Below, piece after piece: positions 37,717-47,786 of a DNA stretch of 64,000 nt. Source of the DNA: Mesorhizobium sp. NZP2298 (GTDB lineage Bacteria; Pseudomonadota; Alphaproteobacteria; Rhizobiales; Rhizobiaceae); the NCBI RefSeq assembly GCF_013170825.1, contig NZ_CP033365.1, forward strand, positions 5,158,001-5,222,000. Direction: 5' to 3'. The notes under the pieces were generated by a model, which made no database searches, was not told where the DNA came from, and worked only from the letters and a program-made list of their open reading frames with translations. Each line of letters begins with the position of its first letter. The stretch's first letter is position 1. Made by a program: the position numbers and the translations under genes.

Positions 37717-38231
37717 TTCTCGACGATCCTTATCGCGCGGCGGCGTGCCGTGTCATCCAGCAACCCGCGCAATTCCTCACGCCCGCGTGCAATGCGCGAC
37801 ATCAGCGTGCCGGCGGGCACGCCCAGAATATTGGCGGCCTCGGCATAGGAAAAGCCTTCGATGGCAACCATGACAAGGGCCGCGCGGCGATCGGGGCTGA
37901 TCGCCTGCAGCGCGTCGATGATCTCGCGCGAGGCGATGCCCTCCAACTGTTCGGCCGGCTGGGCAACCGCCTCGCCCGCTTCCAGTGGCAGCATCGCCGC
38001 TTCGCCGCGACGGTTCACCTTGCGCATCTGGTCGATGAACAAATGATGCATGATCGTAAACAGCCACCTCCTGGGGCTTTCTCCCGTCTGCCAATTGTCG
38101 AGCCGCATGAGTGCGCGCTCGAGGCAGTCCTGAACGAGATCGTCGGCAGAATCGCGGTCGCGCAAAAGCGAGCGTGCGTAGCGGCGCAGGCGCGGTATTT
38201 CGCCAAGGATTGCTGCCTTCTTTTCGTCCAT
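37713..38231 (-). CDS. ECF-family RNA polymerase sigma factor
   Basis: 172 residues. Region 2: RLRRYARSLLRDRDSADDLVQDCLERAL, then PRRWLFTIMHHLFIDQMRK. Region 4: LPLE-type linker, ISPDRRAALVMVAIEGFSYAEAANILGVPAGTLMSRIARGREEL. ATG at 38231 chosen, as the frame further up lacks sigma similarity. Paired with the membrane anti-sigma factor downstream. I could not confidently place an autoregulated -35/-10 pair. Confidence 0.9.
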   Translation of the reverse strand: MDEKKAAILGEIPRLRRYARSLLRDRDSADDLVQDCLERALMRLDNWQTGESPRRWLFTIMHHLFIDQMRKVNRRGEAAMLPLEAGEAVAQPAEQLEGIASREIIDALQAISPDRRAALVMVAIEGFSYAEAANILGVPAGTLMSRIARGREELRGLLDDTARRRAIRIVEK

Positions 38232-38392
38232 GACCGCTGGTTCTGAGGTCGCCCTTGTTAATCCCGATTGAACGCGCCTTCCCGGCGTGGCGCAAGCGGC
38301 CAGCGCGAAGCGGTCCGCCGCCCTGGTCACCCAAGCAATGAGACAACGCTGGCGAGTGCCGGTTTATTCCCGGCTGATTGAGCCCCCTAACG

Positions 38393-41155
38393 TCATTGCT
38401 CCGCGACCGGTGTCGTCTCCTTCGCAGCCTGAGTCAGCAGCCGCTGGTAGAACAGGCCGATGCCGATCAACACGGCGCCAAGGCCGATGAAGGACAGCGC
38501 CCTGAGCACGCCCTCCAACTCCGACATGTCGAAGAGGAAGACCTTCAGCACCGCAGCCGCGATCAGCACGGCGGAGGCAATACGAAGCACCTGCGACTTC
38601 AGCCAGACGCCGGCTGTCAGCAATGCCACGCCGATCACCAGCCAGAGCGCCGAATAGGAGTAGGTTTCCAGCTGGCCGAGCCCGCTCCACAGGCCGATGA
38701 ACTCGCCCTTGAACAGGCGCCTTACCGAGAGCGTAGCGTAAGTGAGGGCAAGTGCTGCCGCCACCAGCGCCAGCATCTGCGCATACCATTTCGGCCGCTT
38801 GTCCCTGATGTAGAGCGCCAGCCCGCCGGCAGCGACCGCCGGCAGGAGATAGGCCAGGAACAACAGGTTGAACACCGGGATCCGGCCCGTCGATTCGTCA
38901 GTGAATAATGGGTTCAGTACCACGAAATGCCGGATGACGATGAGGGCGACCGAAATCACGCCGGCAGCCATCGAACCATAGCGCAGCACCGAACTTGGCG
39001 AGCGCATGTCGATGGCGACCAGGATGGCGCCGGCGCCGATGGCGATCAGCGTGTAGATCGCCTGTTCGGCGAGCGTCATCGCGCCCGTGTCGATGACGCC
39101 ACCATGCATGGCGTGACGCACCAGCATGGCGACGGTCAGCAGCGCAAACAGCGCCGCCGCCGCCTCCATGGCGAGGCGCGGCCGGCCATTGGTGGTGCGG
39201 GCGAGTTGCCAAGCGGCGAAGCCAAAGGCGAGCGCCGGTACGCCATATCCCGGCAGCAGCCAGTTGAACACCGGTGTCGTCGACAGGAATTCGGATCCGA
39301 CGATCGTCGGATCGAAGGCGACACGGCCAAGCACCGCGATCACGGCGCCAACCGAAATCCAGCCGAGCACGGGATAAGAACGCCAGCGCGTTGCCAGCGC
39401 AGGCACGATGGCCGCGGCACCGAGCAGAATGGTGGTCCAGCCGGAATCGAAAGCCATGTGCAGCGTCAAGAGGCCGGCGATCGCCGCGCCGCCCAAGGCG
39501 AACGACACCGCCATGCCGCCCTTGAGTGGCGGCTCCTCGGCGCGAGCGATCCACTCGCCACCGGCGGCGAAGACCATGACCAGCAGGGCTGCAACGGCGG
39601 CATAGAGATAGTCACGGTCGAGGTTGCCGAAGGTGAACCAAAGCGCCAGCAGGATGACCAGCGGCACGATGACACCCGATGCCGACCAGGAGGCCGACCG
39701 CAACCAGGACGATGCCGCGAACTTGCGGGCGGCCCACAAGCCCGCGCCGATGAAGACAAGGCCCAGTGCAATGCCAATGCGCAAGGTCAGACCATTGGAC
39801 ATGGCCAAGGGCAAGCCATCGACCCCGAGAGCGCCTGTCGAAAGGTCGGACACGATCGAGGTTGGCGGGATGATGCCGAGATAGATCAGTACCGTCGCCA
39901 GCCCTGCGGTGTAAAGCAGCGGCAGCGCCAGTGGACGATAGAGCGCAACGACCACCATCGCCGCGAGGATCGCGGCGCCCGGCAAGGCATAGCCTGCGGC
40001 GGCGAAAGCCGGGTCGACCGACAGGCCCAGTGCCGAGAAGGCAACGAAAAGGCCAGGCACGATGGACGGCCAGTCAAAGGCCCTTGCGGTTCCGTCGCGA
40101 TGGCCGCCGAGCCAGACAAAAGCGAGGATGGCCAGCGTGACGGCGTCGATGAACAGGATTGCGGACAGGTTCACGCCCGAGGCATCGGTCATGTAGAGGA
40201 TGGTCCAGATGCCGGTGCCGAAAAAGGCGGCCGCCATCAGCGCTTTCCAGTCGCGCATGCGAGCGATGACGCCGGTGGCGGCGAGCACTATGGCGAGATA
40301 GCCGAACAGCGCCCAGGGATTGGGCGCCTGCGAGGCGATCAGCACCGGCGTCACCATGGCGCCGACAAGGCCGATGCCGGCCAGAGCCTGGCCATGGACG
40401 AGAGCCGCCGCGATGGTGGCAACGCCGATGGCACCGAGCAGCGTAAAGGCGAGCGCCGGGCCGATGAAGCCGTAAATGCCGTGGGCGGCATAGACGGTGC
40501 CGAACAGGATGAAGGCACCGGCCGCCGTCAGGATCGCCGGAATATAGGCGCCCGCAACACCTTGCACCGGCACCTTGAAGCCGGTACGGCGAATGAACTC
40601 GCCGCCGGCGACCAGCACCAAACCGAGCACCGCTGCCATGGTGAGCCGCACACCAGGGCCGAAAATGCCGGCCTCGATCGTGTAGCGGATCAGGAACAGG
40701 CCACCCAGTGCCAGGGCGATGCCGCCGACCCAGACGGCCCAGCGGGTGCCGAGCGCCGTCTCGATATCCGGCTTGCCGGGTGCCCTTGCCGCTGCGGCCG
40801 GCTCGACGGCTGCCTTCGGAACCTCGCCCGCTGACCAGGGGCCGGACACGATCTCGCCTGGCGGAGATTCGGTCTCCGTGGTCGGTGTCTCCGCAGTCGG
40901 CGACTCCGCTATCGCCGGCTCGCTTACCGCTGACGAGGCGACATCGGCCACTGCTGCAGCCACCGGCACGGCGTCCGCCTTGCCATCGGTCGCGGCCTGC
41001 TCGGACGGCTTGGCCACCGGCGGCACGACGCCTGAAAGGACAAGGCTGCGCAGCGCGCCAAGCTCGCGCTCGATCAGACCGATGCGGTTCTGCTGGCGCG
41101 AAATGATGACGAACAAGGCGATGATGGCGACAAGGCCGATCAGGCTCTCAAACAT
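38393..41155 (-). CDS. DUF2339 large polytopic membrane protein
   Basis: 920 residues. An N-terminal helix, a short coiled coil (about 20-45: SRQQNRIGLIERELGALRSL), an Ala/Pro/Thr-rich linker (50-125), and then some 20 or more hydrophobic helices to the end, starting ALGTRWAVWVGGIALALGGLFLIRY, the hallmark of DUF2339. Function unknown; location is the inner membrane. The gene stands alone and its antisense strand has a long open frame that I regard as an artefact. Confidence 0.85.
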   Translation of the reverse strand: MFESLIGLVAIIALFVIISRQQNRIGLIERELGALRSLVLSGVVPPVAKPSEQAATDGKADAVPVAAAVADVASSAVSEPAIAESPTAETPTTETESPPGEIVSGPWSAGEVPKAAVEPAAAARAPGKPDIETALGTRWAVWVGGIALALGGLFLIRYTIEAGIFGPGVRLTMAAVLGLVLVAGGEFIRRTGFKVPVQGVAGAYIPAILTAAGAFILFGTVYAAHGIYGFIGPALAFTLLGAIGVATIAAALVHGQALAGIGLVGAMVTPVLIASQAPNPWALFGYLAIVLAATGVIARMRDWKALMAAAFFGTGIWTILYMTDASGVNLSAILFIDAVTLAILAFVWLGGHRDGTARAFDWPSIVPGLFVAFSALGLSVDPAFAAAGYALPGAAILAAMVVVALYRPLALPLLYTAGLATVLIYLGIIPPTSIVSDLSTGALGVDGLPLAMSNGLTLRIGIALGLVFIGAGLWAARKFAASSWLRSASWSASGVIVPLVILLALWFTFGNLDRDYLYAAVAALLVMVFAAGGEWIARAEEPPLKGGMAVSFALGGAAIAGLLTLHMAFDSGWTTILLGAAAIVPALATRWRSYPVLGWISVGAVIAVLGRVAFDPTIVGSEFLSTTPVFNWLLPGYGVPALAFGFAAWQLARTTNGRPRLAMEAAAALFALLTVAMLVRHAMHGGVIDTGAMTLAEQAIYTLIAIGAGAILVAIDMRSPSSVLRYGSMAAGVISVALIVIRHFVVLNPLFTDESTGRIPVFNLLFLAYLLPAVAAGGLALYIRDKRPKWYAQMLALVAAALALTYATLSVRRLFKGEFIGLWSGLGQLETYSYSALWLVIGVALLTAGVWLKSQVLRIASAVLIAAAVLKVFLFDMSELEGVLRALSFIGLGAVLIGIGLFYQRLLTQAAKETTPVAEQ

Positions 41156-41238
41156 GGCGGTTCCCCCAAACCAGGCCAGTTTTCACTGACGTTTCATCTC
41201 ACTGACATTCAAATACGGCGGCTAAACGGCTGGAAAAC

Positions 41239-41757
41239 TCAACGTGCCGCCAGATTGGCGGCTGGAAATATCGAACATGTCTCCGTGCCGAAAGCCAGCA
41301 GCTTGCCGCCGGCATCCTTCAGCGTCGCTTCCGACACGGCAAGCGTGCGGCCCTTGTGGACCACCTTGCCTTCGCAGACCACCTCGCCGGTCCTGGGCGT
41401 GATCGGCCGCGTGAGATTCACCTTGAATTCCGCCGTCGAATAGGCCTCGCCTTTTTCAAGCAACGTCTGCACGGCGCAGCCCAATGCCGAATCGAGCAGC
41501 GTCGCCGCCCAGCCGCCATGCACGCTGCCCAGCGGGTTGAGATGGCGCTCGCCCGGCATACCGCGAAAAACCGCCCGCCCCTCCGACACTTCGGTAAGGG
41601 TGAAATTCAACTGAAAGGAAATTGGCGGCGCCGGATATCCGCCGTCGATGATTTGCTGCAGCAGTTCCAGGCCTGTATATTTCAGGATGTCGGCGTGCGG
41701 AATAGTGCCGAGGCCGAGCGGCGAGACCCGGCCCGGATACAGTTCGACTTCGGTCAT
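41239..41757 (-). CDS. PaaI-like hotdog thioesterase
   Basis: 172 residues. Hotdog-fold motif [29 protein letters not shown] (family pattern HGG, catalytic Asp in LLDSALG) and [23 protein letters not shown]. It would hydrolyse an acyl-CoA, perhaps an aromatic one. ATG 41757 overlaps the stop of recO, so it is the last gene of that unit. Confidence 0.85.
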   Translation of the reverse strand: MTEVELYPGRVSPLGLGTIPHADILKYTGLELLQQIIDGGYPAPPISFQLNFTLTEVSEGRAVFRGMPGERHLNPLGSVHGGWAATLLDSALGCAVQTLLEKGEAYSTAEFKVNLTRPITPRTGEVVCEGKVVHKGRTLAVSEATLKDAGGKLLAFGTETCSIFPAANLAAR

Positions 41758-42515
41758 GCTGCGTTGTCTCCTGCAACGATCTTGCGCGTCGCATGGTGCT
41801 TGCGCAAGGCGGCGAGAAAGCCCGCGCGGGCATCGGGCTGTTCGATGGCACGCGGCTCGTAGACGTGGCGCGTGAAGAAAAACCCGGTCAGCCGGAAGGC
41901 ATCCTCGACCGCCGCCGGATCCGCGCGCAGGCCGGAGCCGCGCTGCAGAAACGCCGGCAGCACCAGCATCTTGTCGCGCCAGGGCGCGCCGGCGTCGCGC
42001 GACACCGCGCGGCCCGACTTCGGCGAGACATAGGCAAGGTCCTGCCGCGTGCCGGTGGCGGCGCATTGGCTGAGATCGAGGCCGAAGCCGAGTTCATCAA
42101 GGATCAGAAGCTCGAAACGCGCTACCAATTCTCCGGCGGCATCGGCATCGTCGAGATGGGCGATCATGACGGCGAGCGCTTCGTAAAGGCCGCCATGGGC
42201 GTCACGCTCGGGCAACAGGCGCAGATGCGTGGCCATGGTCTGCAGTCCGTAGACAGCGACGGCGCTGTCCATCAGCCGGGCGGCGTTCATTTCGATCGCC
42301 TCGACCTGGAACGTACCGAGATGTTCGTCAAGGCGCGCGCGCCATAAGAGATCGACGCGATTGCCGGGTTGGAGAACAGGTTGCTGCTTTCGCGAACGGC
42401 CGCCGCGAACGAGGCCGAGATAACGGCCATGCGCACGCGTCATCACCTCGAGAATGGCGCTGGTTTCGCCATGCTTGCGGGTGCCGAGAATGATTCCCTC
42501 GTCGCGCCATTCCAT
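41754..42515 (-). CDS. recO: DNA repair protein RecO
   Basis: 253 residues. N-terminal OB fold [39 protein letters not shown] and the later [23 protein letters not shown], typical RecO. It loads RecA with RecF/RecR and anneals DNA. In many rhizobia it follows era directly; here a porin gene and a broken gene stand between them, so recO must have its own promoter or rely on read-through. Confidence 0.92.
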   Translation of the reverse strand: MEWRDEGIILGTRKHGETSAILEVMTRAHGRYLGLVRGGRSRKQQPVLQPGNRVDLLWRARLDEHLGTFQVEAIEMNAARLMDSAVAVYGLQTMATHLRLLPERDAHGGLYEALAVMIAHLDDADAAGELVARFELLILDELGFGLDLSQCAATGTRQDLAYVSPKSGRAVSRDAGAPWRDKMLVLPAFLQRGSGLRADPAAVEDAFRLTGFFFTRHVYEPRAIEQPDARAGFLAALRKHHATRKIVAGDNAA

Positions 42516-42593
42516 GCCCAGAGCTTTTCACCCGTTGAGTGGCGAAATCAAGATAGGGCTTTGTGCCCAGCAGACTGGCATCGGAATGCGCGC

Positions 42594-42625
42594 AAAAAAA
42601 CGCCCGCAGCGATGCGCTGCGGGCG
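42594..42625 (-). terminator. Rho-independent terminator of the first porin gene
   Basis: Arms 42601-42610 and 42616-42625 (CGCCCGCAGC/GCTGCGGGCG) with a 5-nt loop, followed on the minus strand by seven Ts (42594-42600). It lies 24 nt after the porin stop and in front of recO. Confidence 0.9.
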
Positions 42626-42648
42626 GTCTGGTAAGGTCAGTCGATCGA

Positions 42649-43818
42649 TTAGAAGTTGCGCTGGAAGCGGACGATGCCGCCGATGCCGTCCTTCTTGTCG
42701 GCCTTGGACCAGTTGCCGTAGACGGAGGGGTTGCCGTAATTGCCGTAGTGATCCCAGTCGACTTCGGTCGTGATCGTGAAGCCCGGAACGATGGTGTAGG
42801 CGACGTTCGCCGCAAGAGCGATGTTCTTGTCGTCGTCAGCCGAAGCCTGGACGTTGAACGAGGTCTTGTCGTTGAACTTGTAGGTGCCGCCGCCCCAGAC
42901 GGCCCAGTTGCCGCCCCAGGGCTTGTACTGAGTGCGGCCATGGATTTTGATGAAGTTGGCGGCGTCGTCCTTGGAATTGTCGTCTGTGCCGTAGCCGCCC
43001 ATGACGAAGAGCGACAGTTCCTTGGTGACGTTGATATCCAGGCGAACCTTGCCGGACACTTCTTCATAGTTGCTGTCATAAGCGACGACGCCGGTGATCG
43101 CACCCCAATCGCCCTTGTACTTCAAGCCGCCGACGACATGCGGGACATAGCTGTCGATCGTGTTCACGCCAGTGCCTTCTTCGAGCGAGACCACGCCCGT
43201 GAAGCCGCTGCCAGCGTCGAAGTAGTACTGGACGACGTTGGTGTCCTTGATGCCATACGGGATGATCGTGTCCTGGATGACGTTGCCGGCGTAACCGATG
43301 AATGCATCGTATGCTGTTTCATCCTTACCGACGCGCAGGCCGCCGAGCTGGATCCAGGCGAAGTTCAGCGTTACCGCCTTGCTGACAGCCTGCCAGTCAT
43401 CGGCGCTGCTAGCGTTTTGATTGGTATAGTCGCCGGACTTGTTGCCGAATTGAAAGCGGGTCTCGGTGAAGGTCTTCAACGTGCCGAGCTCGGTTTCCTG
43501 GCCGGTATAGGTCCGAAGCGCGAAACGCATGTTCTTGTAGTAGGTGTCGTGTCTATCGCCGTTCATGTGGTCCGGAACGTTGTTGACACCATCCAGCGTG
43601 CCGGAATCGCCGACGCCGATGTCATAGCGGAGATAACCGCCGATGCGCAGGCAGGTCTCGGTGCCCGGGATGTAGAAGTAGCCGGCGCCGTAGACGTCGC
43701 AGATCTTGACGTATTCGGCCGGCTCCGGTTCGGCGACGACAACCGCGTCCGCGGCGCGAGCGCCGGAAACCGCGATCAGGGCCGCGGCTGAGCCGAGAAG
43801 GAGGCTCTTGATGTTCAT
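42649..43818 (-). CDS. Outer membrane porin (Rhizobiales Omp2-type), copy 1
   Basis: 389 residues. Signal peptide 1-22 (MNIKSLLLGSAAALIAVSGA, then RA), then the porin_2 family start DAVVVAEPEPAEYVKICDVYGAGYFYIPGTETCLRIGGYLRYD with its two cysteines, alternating beta-strand patterns, and the C-terminal Phe of RFQRNF needed for outer membrane assembly. The start follows GGAGAGG. It lies between era and recO with its own terminator and a long AT-rich upstream region. A paralogue is at 62867-64000. Confidence 0.92.
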   Translation of the reverse strand: MNIKSLLLGSAAALIAVSGARAADAVVVAEPEPAEYVKICDVYGAGYFYIPGTETCLRIGGYLRYDIGVGDSGTLDGVNNVPDHMNGDRHDTYYKNMRFALRTYTGQETELGTLKTFTETRFQFGNKSGDYTNQNASSADDWQAVSKAVTLNFAWIQLGGLRVGKDETAYDAFIGYAGNVIQDTIIPYGIKDTNVVQYYFDAGSGFTGVVSLEEGTGVNTIDSYVPHVVGGLKYKGDWGAITGVVAYDSNYEEVSGKVRLDINVTKELSLFVMGGYGTDDNSKDDAANFIKIHGRTQYKPWGGNWAVWGGGTYKFNDKTSFNVQASADDDKNIALAANVAYTIVPGFTITTEVDWDHYGNYGNPSVYGNWSKADKKDGIGGIVRFQRNF

Positions 43819-44416
43819 TTTCTGACCTCTCCAGTCATAGTTTAAATGGCTTCGGATTTGTGGCTGGCGGATATGTTTTCCCGCCTCACCCCAACAACGA
43901 AAAAGGCGCGCACCGCGTCCCCTTTTCGCGGCGAACATACCCATCAATCCTCCGCCTTCAATGACGGTTTTGGAAATAAAGGCGATTCCTTGAACAGATT
44001 AATGCTGTGTTGCACAAATAACACTGGTATATATAACGATTGGCACAAATGGCACAACGTCATATATTCAATATATATTTGTATAGTTTCGCGGCTAACT
44101 ATGCATTCAATACGAGATGTTTCCAATTAATGGCCTCAAAATGGCATTTTTTGGCTACTTGTCCTCAGAAATGACCATTGCGTTGCGCTCAGAAGATGAC
44201 AGGCTGGTGTCCTCCACCTCGCGATGACGCAGGGGAACTCCAACGCCGCCTGCAAGGTCGGCCAAATTTCGCGAAGACCGTCGAGACAGGCCGGCGCACG
44301 CTCCGGCGCTATCGATTGTGACAGCCACCCCTCACCGTGAGCCTCTGCGGGACCACTTTTCAAACCCAATGCGACAGATGCAGGCGGCAAGAAACAAGAG
44401 CGATGGCGGAATCAGA
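43819..44416. other. AT-rich region upstream of porin copy 1
   Basis: About 600 bp. 43970-44150 is strikingly AT-rich for this genome, including TATATATAACG and ATATTCAATATATATTTG. It should carry the porin promoter. An imperfect hairpin at about 43898-43926 lies in the expected leader. A frame at 44136-44390 has no recognisable product. This may be remnant sequence linked to the broken gene that follows. Confidence 0.45.
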
Positions 44417-44905
44417 TCAAGCCGAATTCCTGTAGTCGGCCAGCACTTCGCCGATCACGTGTCCGGATTTTTCGACTTCTGCCTGGTTGTTCGTATGGCC
44501 AGCGACCGTGATCAGCGCCTTCCATAGCGCCCAGCCACGCCCGCGTGCCCAGATCACCTCATCAACGGCAAGACCGGTGCGGAAAACCTCCCTGCTCTCG
44601 CCCTCAAACAAGGTCCAGGCGATCGCCAGGTCGCAGGACGGATCGCCGACACCCGATCACCGCGCTCAAACGATCCTTTTCGACAAGCAGGTCGCCCCAG
44701 CTGACATCGCCATGGAACCAGACCGGTGCCCCGTGCCAGGTGGCGGCAAGGGCAGCCGCACGGTCATCTCGTCGCCAAGTTGAAAGGTCCTGTTGCCCCA
44801 TCCGCCAAGCTCAACCGGCCTGACCGCAAGGTCCTTCCACTGGGGGAATTGCGTGGCGACCAACCGGCGGACGAGAGCCGTGTCGATGATGGGCCTGCTA
44901 TCCAT
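44417..44905 (-). pseudogene. Broken aminoglycoside/choline-type phosphotransferase gene
   Basis: Three pieces in alternating frames. The first is the N-terminus MDSRPIIDTALVRRLVATQF...GGWGNRTFQLGDEMTVRLP. The second is the catalytic loop WFHGDVSWGDLLVEKDRLSAVI (the HGD-x4-N motif has D instead of N). The third is the C-terminal part GDPSCDLAIAWTLFEG...VIGEVLADYRNSA. Roughly 100 or more residues are missing between the first two, and small indels shift the frame around 44640 and 44750. It begins 6 nt after era, so it was once an operon member. Confidence 0.85.
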
Positions 44906-44911
44906 GGGCCG

Positions 44912-45832
44912 CTAGTGCGGGAATTCGAGACCCATCTCGCGATAGCGCTCGGGATCGTCGCCCCAGTTCTCGCGCACCTTCACGAACAGGAACAGATGCA
45001 CCTTCTGTTCAAGAATGCCTGCAATCTCCATGCGTGCCGCCTGGCCGATGGCGCGGATGGTTTCGCCCTTGTGGCCAAGCACGATCTTCTTCTGGCTGTC
45101 GCGCTCGACATAGATGGTCTGGTCGATCCGCACCGAGCCGTCCGGCTTCTCTTCCCATTTCTCGGTCTCGATATGCGAGGAATAGGGCAGTTCCTGATGC
45201 AGCCTGAGATAGAGTTTTTCGCGGGTGATCTCGGCTGCCAGCTGGCGCATCGGCAGATCGGAGATCTGGTCTTCCGGATAATACCAGGGGCCGGCCGGCA
45301 GCGCCTGCGCCAGATAGTCGAGCAGATCCTTGCAGCCGGAGCCGGTCAGTGCGGAGACCATGAAGGTGCGCTTGAAAGGCACTTTCTCGTTCGCGGCCGC
45401 GGACAGGGCCAAGAGCGTCTCATGCTTGACCCGGTCGACCTTGTTGAGGATCAGCGCCATCGGCTGGCGTACGTCCTTCAGCCGTTCGAGGATGGCGTCG
45501 GCATCGCCCCTGATGCCGCGCTCGGCGTCGATCAGCAGCAAAACGATATCGGCATCCTTGGCGCCGCCCCACGCGGTGGTCACCATCGCCGTGTCGAGAC
45601 GCCGCTTGGGCTTGAAGATGCCGGGTGTGTCGACGAAGACGATCTGCGCATTGTCATGCGTGGCGATGCCGCGCACGATGGCGCGAGTGGTCTGCACCTT
45701 GTGGGTGACGATCGACACTTTGGCGCCGACCAACTGGTTGACCAGGGTCGACTTGCCCGCATTCGGCGCACCGATCAGCGCGACAAAGCCGGAATGCGTG
45801 GCCGGGGCTTGAGCAGTTTCAATATCGGTCAT
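44912..45832 (-). CDS. era: GTPase Era
   Basis: 306 residues. GTPase motifs: G1 GAPNAGKST (21-29), G3 DTPG, G4 NKVD; C-terminal KH domain with IVLGHKGETIRAIGQAARMEI. It binds 16S rRNA and acts in 30S assembly. The ATG at 45832 overlaps the rnc stop. Confidence 0.95.
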   Translation of the reverse strand: MTDIETAQAPATHSGFVALIGAPNAGKSTLVNQLVGAKVSIVTHKVQTTRAIVRGIATHDNAQIVFVDTPGIFKPKRRLDTAMVTTAWGGAKDADIVLLLIDAERGIRGDADAILERLKDVRQPMALILNKVDRVKHETLLALSAAANEKVPFKRTFMVSALTGSGCKDLLDYLAQALPAGPWYYPEDQISDLPMRQLAAEITREKLYLRLHQELPYSSHIETEKWEEKPDGSVRIDQTIYVERDSQKKIVLGHKGETIRAIGQAARMEIAGILEQKVHLFLFVKVRENWGDDPERYREMGLEFPH

Positions 45833-46542
45833 GCTGCGTTCCATACACCTTCGCGCAGCAGAAGGGCAGCCGCGGCTGCCTGCTCCGCTTCACGCTTGGA
45901 ACGGCCGCTGCCTGTCGCCGGCTGAAATGCACCAACCCTGACGCTGACGGTGAACAACGGATCGTGGTCCGGCCCCTCGCGGCTGTCGATGTTGTAAGCC
46001 GGGACGGCACTCGCCGCCTGATGCGCCCATTCCTGCAATTCGGTCTTGGCGTCGCGGCGTGCGGCCCCCGAAGCCTGCGAACGCGGCTGCCAGTATTTGT
46101 GGATGAAAGCGCGCGCGGCCTCCAGGCCGCCGTCGAGATAGAGCACGGCGATCAGCGATTCCAATGCGTCGGCGCGCAGATTGACGCGCTTGCGGCCCTC
46201 GAGCCCGCGCACATCGGATCCAGCACGGATGAGGTCCGGCAACCCGATATGCTCGGCGATCTCGGAAAGTGCCTCGGCGTTGACCAGCGCATTGAGCCGC
46301 AGCGACAATTCACCTTCGGCCGCATCGGGGAACGCCGCCAGCAGCATGTCGGCGACGACCAGGCCGAGAACCCGATCGCCGAGAAATTCGAAACGCTCAT
46401 AGTCGGTGCCGGCATTGGCGCCGCGGGCACTGGCATGGGTGAGCGCCCGCTGCAGGCGCTGGCGGTCGGCAAAGGCATGGCCCGTGCGTTCCACAAGCGC
46501 TTCGGCGAGCGCATCGGCGGTCAGGCGTTTGGCCGCTGCCAT
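45829..46542 (-). CDS. rnc: Ribonuclease III
   Basis: 237 residues. Catalytic signature ERFEFLGDRVLGLVVADML and the second acidic cluster RADALESLIAVLYLDGG, then a double-stranded RNA-binding domain (about 165-235: TELQEWAHQ...GSGRSKREAEQAAAAALL). ATG at 46542 is 2 nt after the lepB stop. Processes rRNA and structured mRNAs. Confidence 0.94.
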   Translation of the reverse strand: MAAAKRLTADALAEALVERTGHAFADRQRLQRALTHASARGANAGTDYERFEFLGDRVLGLVVADMLLAAFPDAAEGELSLRLNALVNAEALSEIAEHIGLPDLIRAGSDVRGLEGRKRVNLRADALESLIAVLYLDGGLEAARAFIHKYWQPRSQASGAARRDAKTELQEWAHQAASAVPAYNIDSREGPDHDPLFTVSVRVGAFQPATGSGRSKREAEQAAAAALLLREGVWNAA

Positions 46543-46544
46543 CC

Positions 46545-47294
46545 CTAATTGACGAAGTGGAACAGGCGCGACGCACGCATCAGCGACGGCCATTTCCAGA
46601 TTTCGAGCGGGCTTGCCTTGCCGGCGATCGAGAAGAAAACAAGATTGGCGCGGCCAACCAGGTTCTCGGCAGGAACGTAACCGACGGTGAACCGGCTGTC
46701 GGCGGAGTTGTCCCGGTTGTCGCCCATCATGAAATAGTGGCCGGGCGGCACGTCGAATTCACGCGTGTTGTCGCCGATCGAATTCGGATTGAGGTCAAGC
46801 GTGTCGTAGCTGACGCCGTTGGGCAGGGTTTCCCGATAGACATCGATCGGCTGAGGCATTTCGGTGATGTCGGGATTGTCGATCTGGCCGGTCTTCACGC
46901 GCGGCACGCCGACGCCGTTGATGAACAGCTGGCCATTCTTCATCTGGATCTTGTCGCCGGGCAGGCCGACCACGCGCTTGATGTAATCGACGGACGGATC
47001 CGGCGGGAACTTGAACACCACCACATCGCCGCGCTTGGGCTCGGAGCCCCAGATGCGACCCGAGAAAATATCAGGTCCGAAAGGCAGCGAATAGCGGGAG
47101 TAGCCGTAGGACCACTTGGTGACGAACAGATAGTCGCCTTCCAGAAGCGTCGGCCGCATCGATCCCGACGGGATCGAAAAGGGCTGGAACAACAGCGTGC
47201 GGATAACCAGGGCGAGCAAAAGCGCCTGGACGATGACGCTGACGGTTTCGCCAAGCCCGCCGGATTTCTTCTGGGATTTTTCAGCCACGCTCAT
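46545..47294 (-). CDS. lepB: Signal peptidase I
   Basis: 249 residues. One N-terminal transmembrane helix (about 17-36), then the catalytic Ser45 (PSGSMRPTL) and Lys106 (DYIKRVVGLPGD), and the C-terminal box GHYFMMGDNRDNSADSRF. It removes signal peptides at the periplasmic face. Start ATG 47294. Between acpS and rnc. Confidence 0.95.
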   Translation of the reverse strand: MSVAEKSQKKSGGLGETVSVIVQALLLALVIRTLLFQPFSIPSGSMRPTLLEGDYLFVTKWSYGYSRYSLPFGPDIFSGRIWGSEPKRGDVVVFKFPPDPSVDYIKRVVGLPGDKIQMKNGQLFINGVGVPRVKTGQIDNPDITEMPQPIDVYRETLPNGVSYDTLDLNPNSIGDNTREFDVPPGHYFMMGDNRDNSADSRFTVGYVPAENLVGRANLVFFSIAGKASPLEIWKWPSLMRASRLFHFVN

Positions 47295-47372
47295 GTCGTC
47301 CTCGATTGTGCGTTGGATGGTATAGAGTCTCGGCGCGCGCTGGGCAACGTCAATGCCGGTCGTCAGATGCAA

Positions 47373-47786
47373 TCAATGTGGCGCTTCTTCGACGGGCAAC
47401 GCCTCGATGATCACAAAGGCTTGAGCGAGCGGAAAATCATCCGTGATGGTGAGGTGGATCGCCGCCCGATGGCCTTTCGGCAGGATTTTTTGCAGTCGCG
47501 CCAACGCGCCGCCGGTCAGCGCCATGGTCGGCGCGCCGCTGGGCAGGTTGACGACGCCCATATCGCGCCAGAACACACCTTGCGCCAGACCCGTACCCAG
47601 CGCCTTGGCGCAGGCCTCCTTGGCGGCAAAGCGCTTAGCGTAGGAGGCAGCGCGGGCACGGCGGTTCTCCGAACGCGCCTGTTCGACCTCGGTGTAGATC
47701 CTCTGGACGAAGCGCTGACCGTGACGCTCCAGCGATTTCTCGATGCGCCTGATGTCGATCAGATCGCTGCCGATGCCGATGATCAT
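47373..47786 (-). CDS. acpS: Holo-[acyl-carrier-protein] synthase
   Basis: 137 residues. Family start [23 protein letters not shown] (Mg-binding Asp8) and the [15 protein letters not shown] motif (Glu). Transfers 4'-phosphopantetheine to ACP. ATG 47786 overlaps the DUF2062 gene stop; placed directly upstream of lepB as in other rhizobia. Confidence 0.94.
   Translation of the reverse strand: MIIGIGSDLIDIRRIEKSLERHGQRFVQRIYTEVEQARSENRRARAASYAKRFAAKEACAKALGTGLAQGVFWRDMGVVNLPSGAPTMALTGGALARLQKILPKGHRAAIHLTITDDFPLAQAFVIIEALPVEEAPH

Noticed and set aside
38927-40834. 635-codon open frame on the plus strand
   Set aside because: Antisense to the DUF2339 membrane protein gene; composition (Arg, Gly, Asp, Gln) is that of a mirrored hydrophobic sequence.
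44136-44390. 84-codon frame on the minus strand in the porin upstream region
   Set aside because: No family, no ribosome site; it lies in decayed or regulatory sequence and the alternative frame is equally open.
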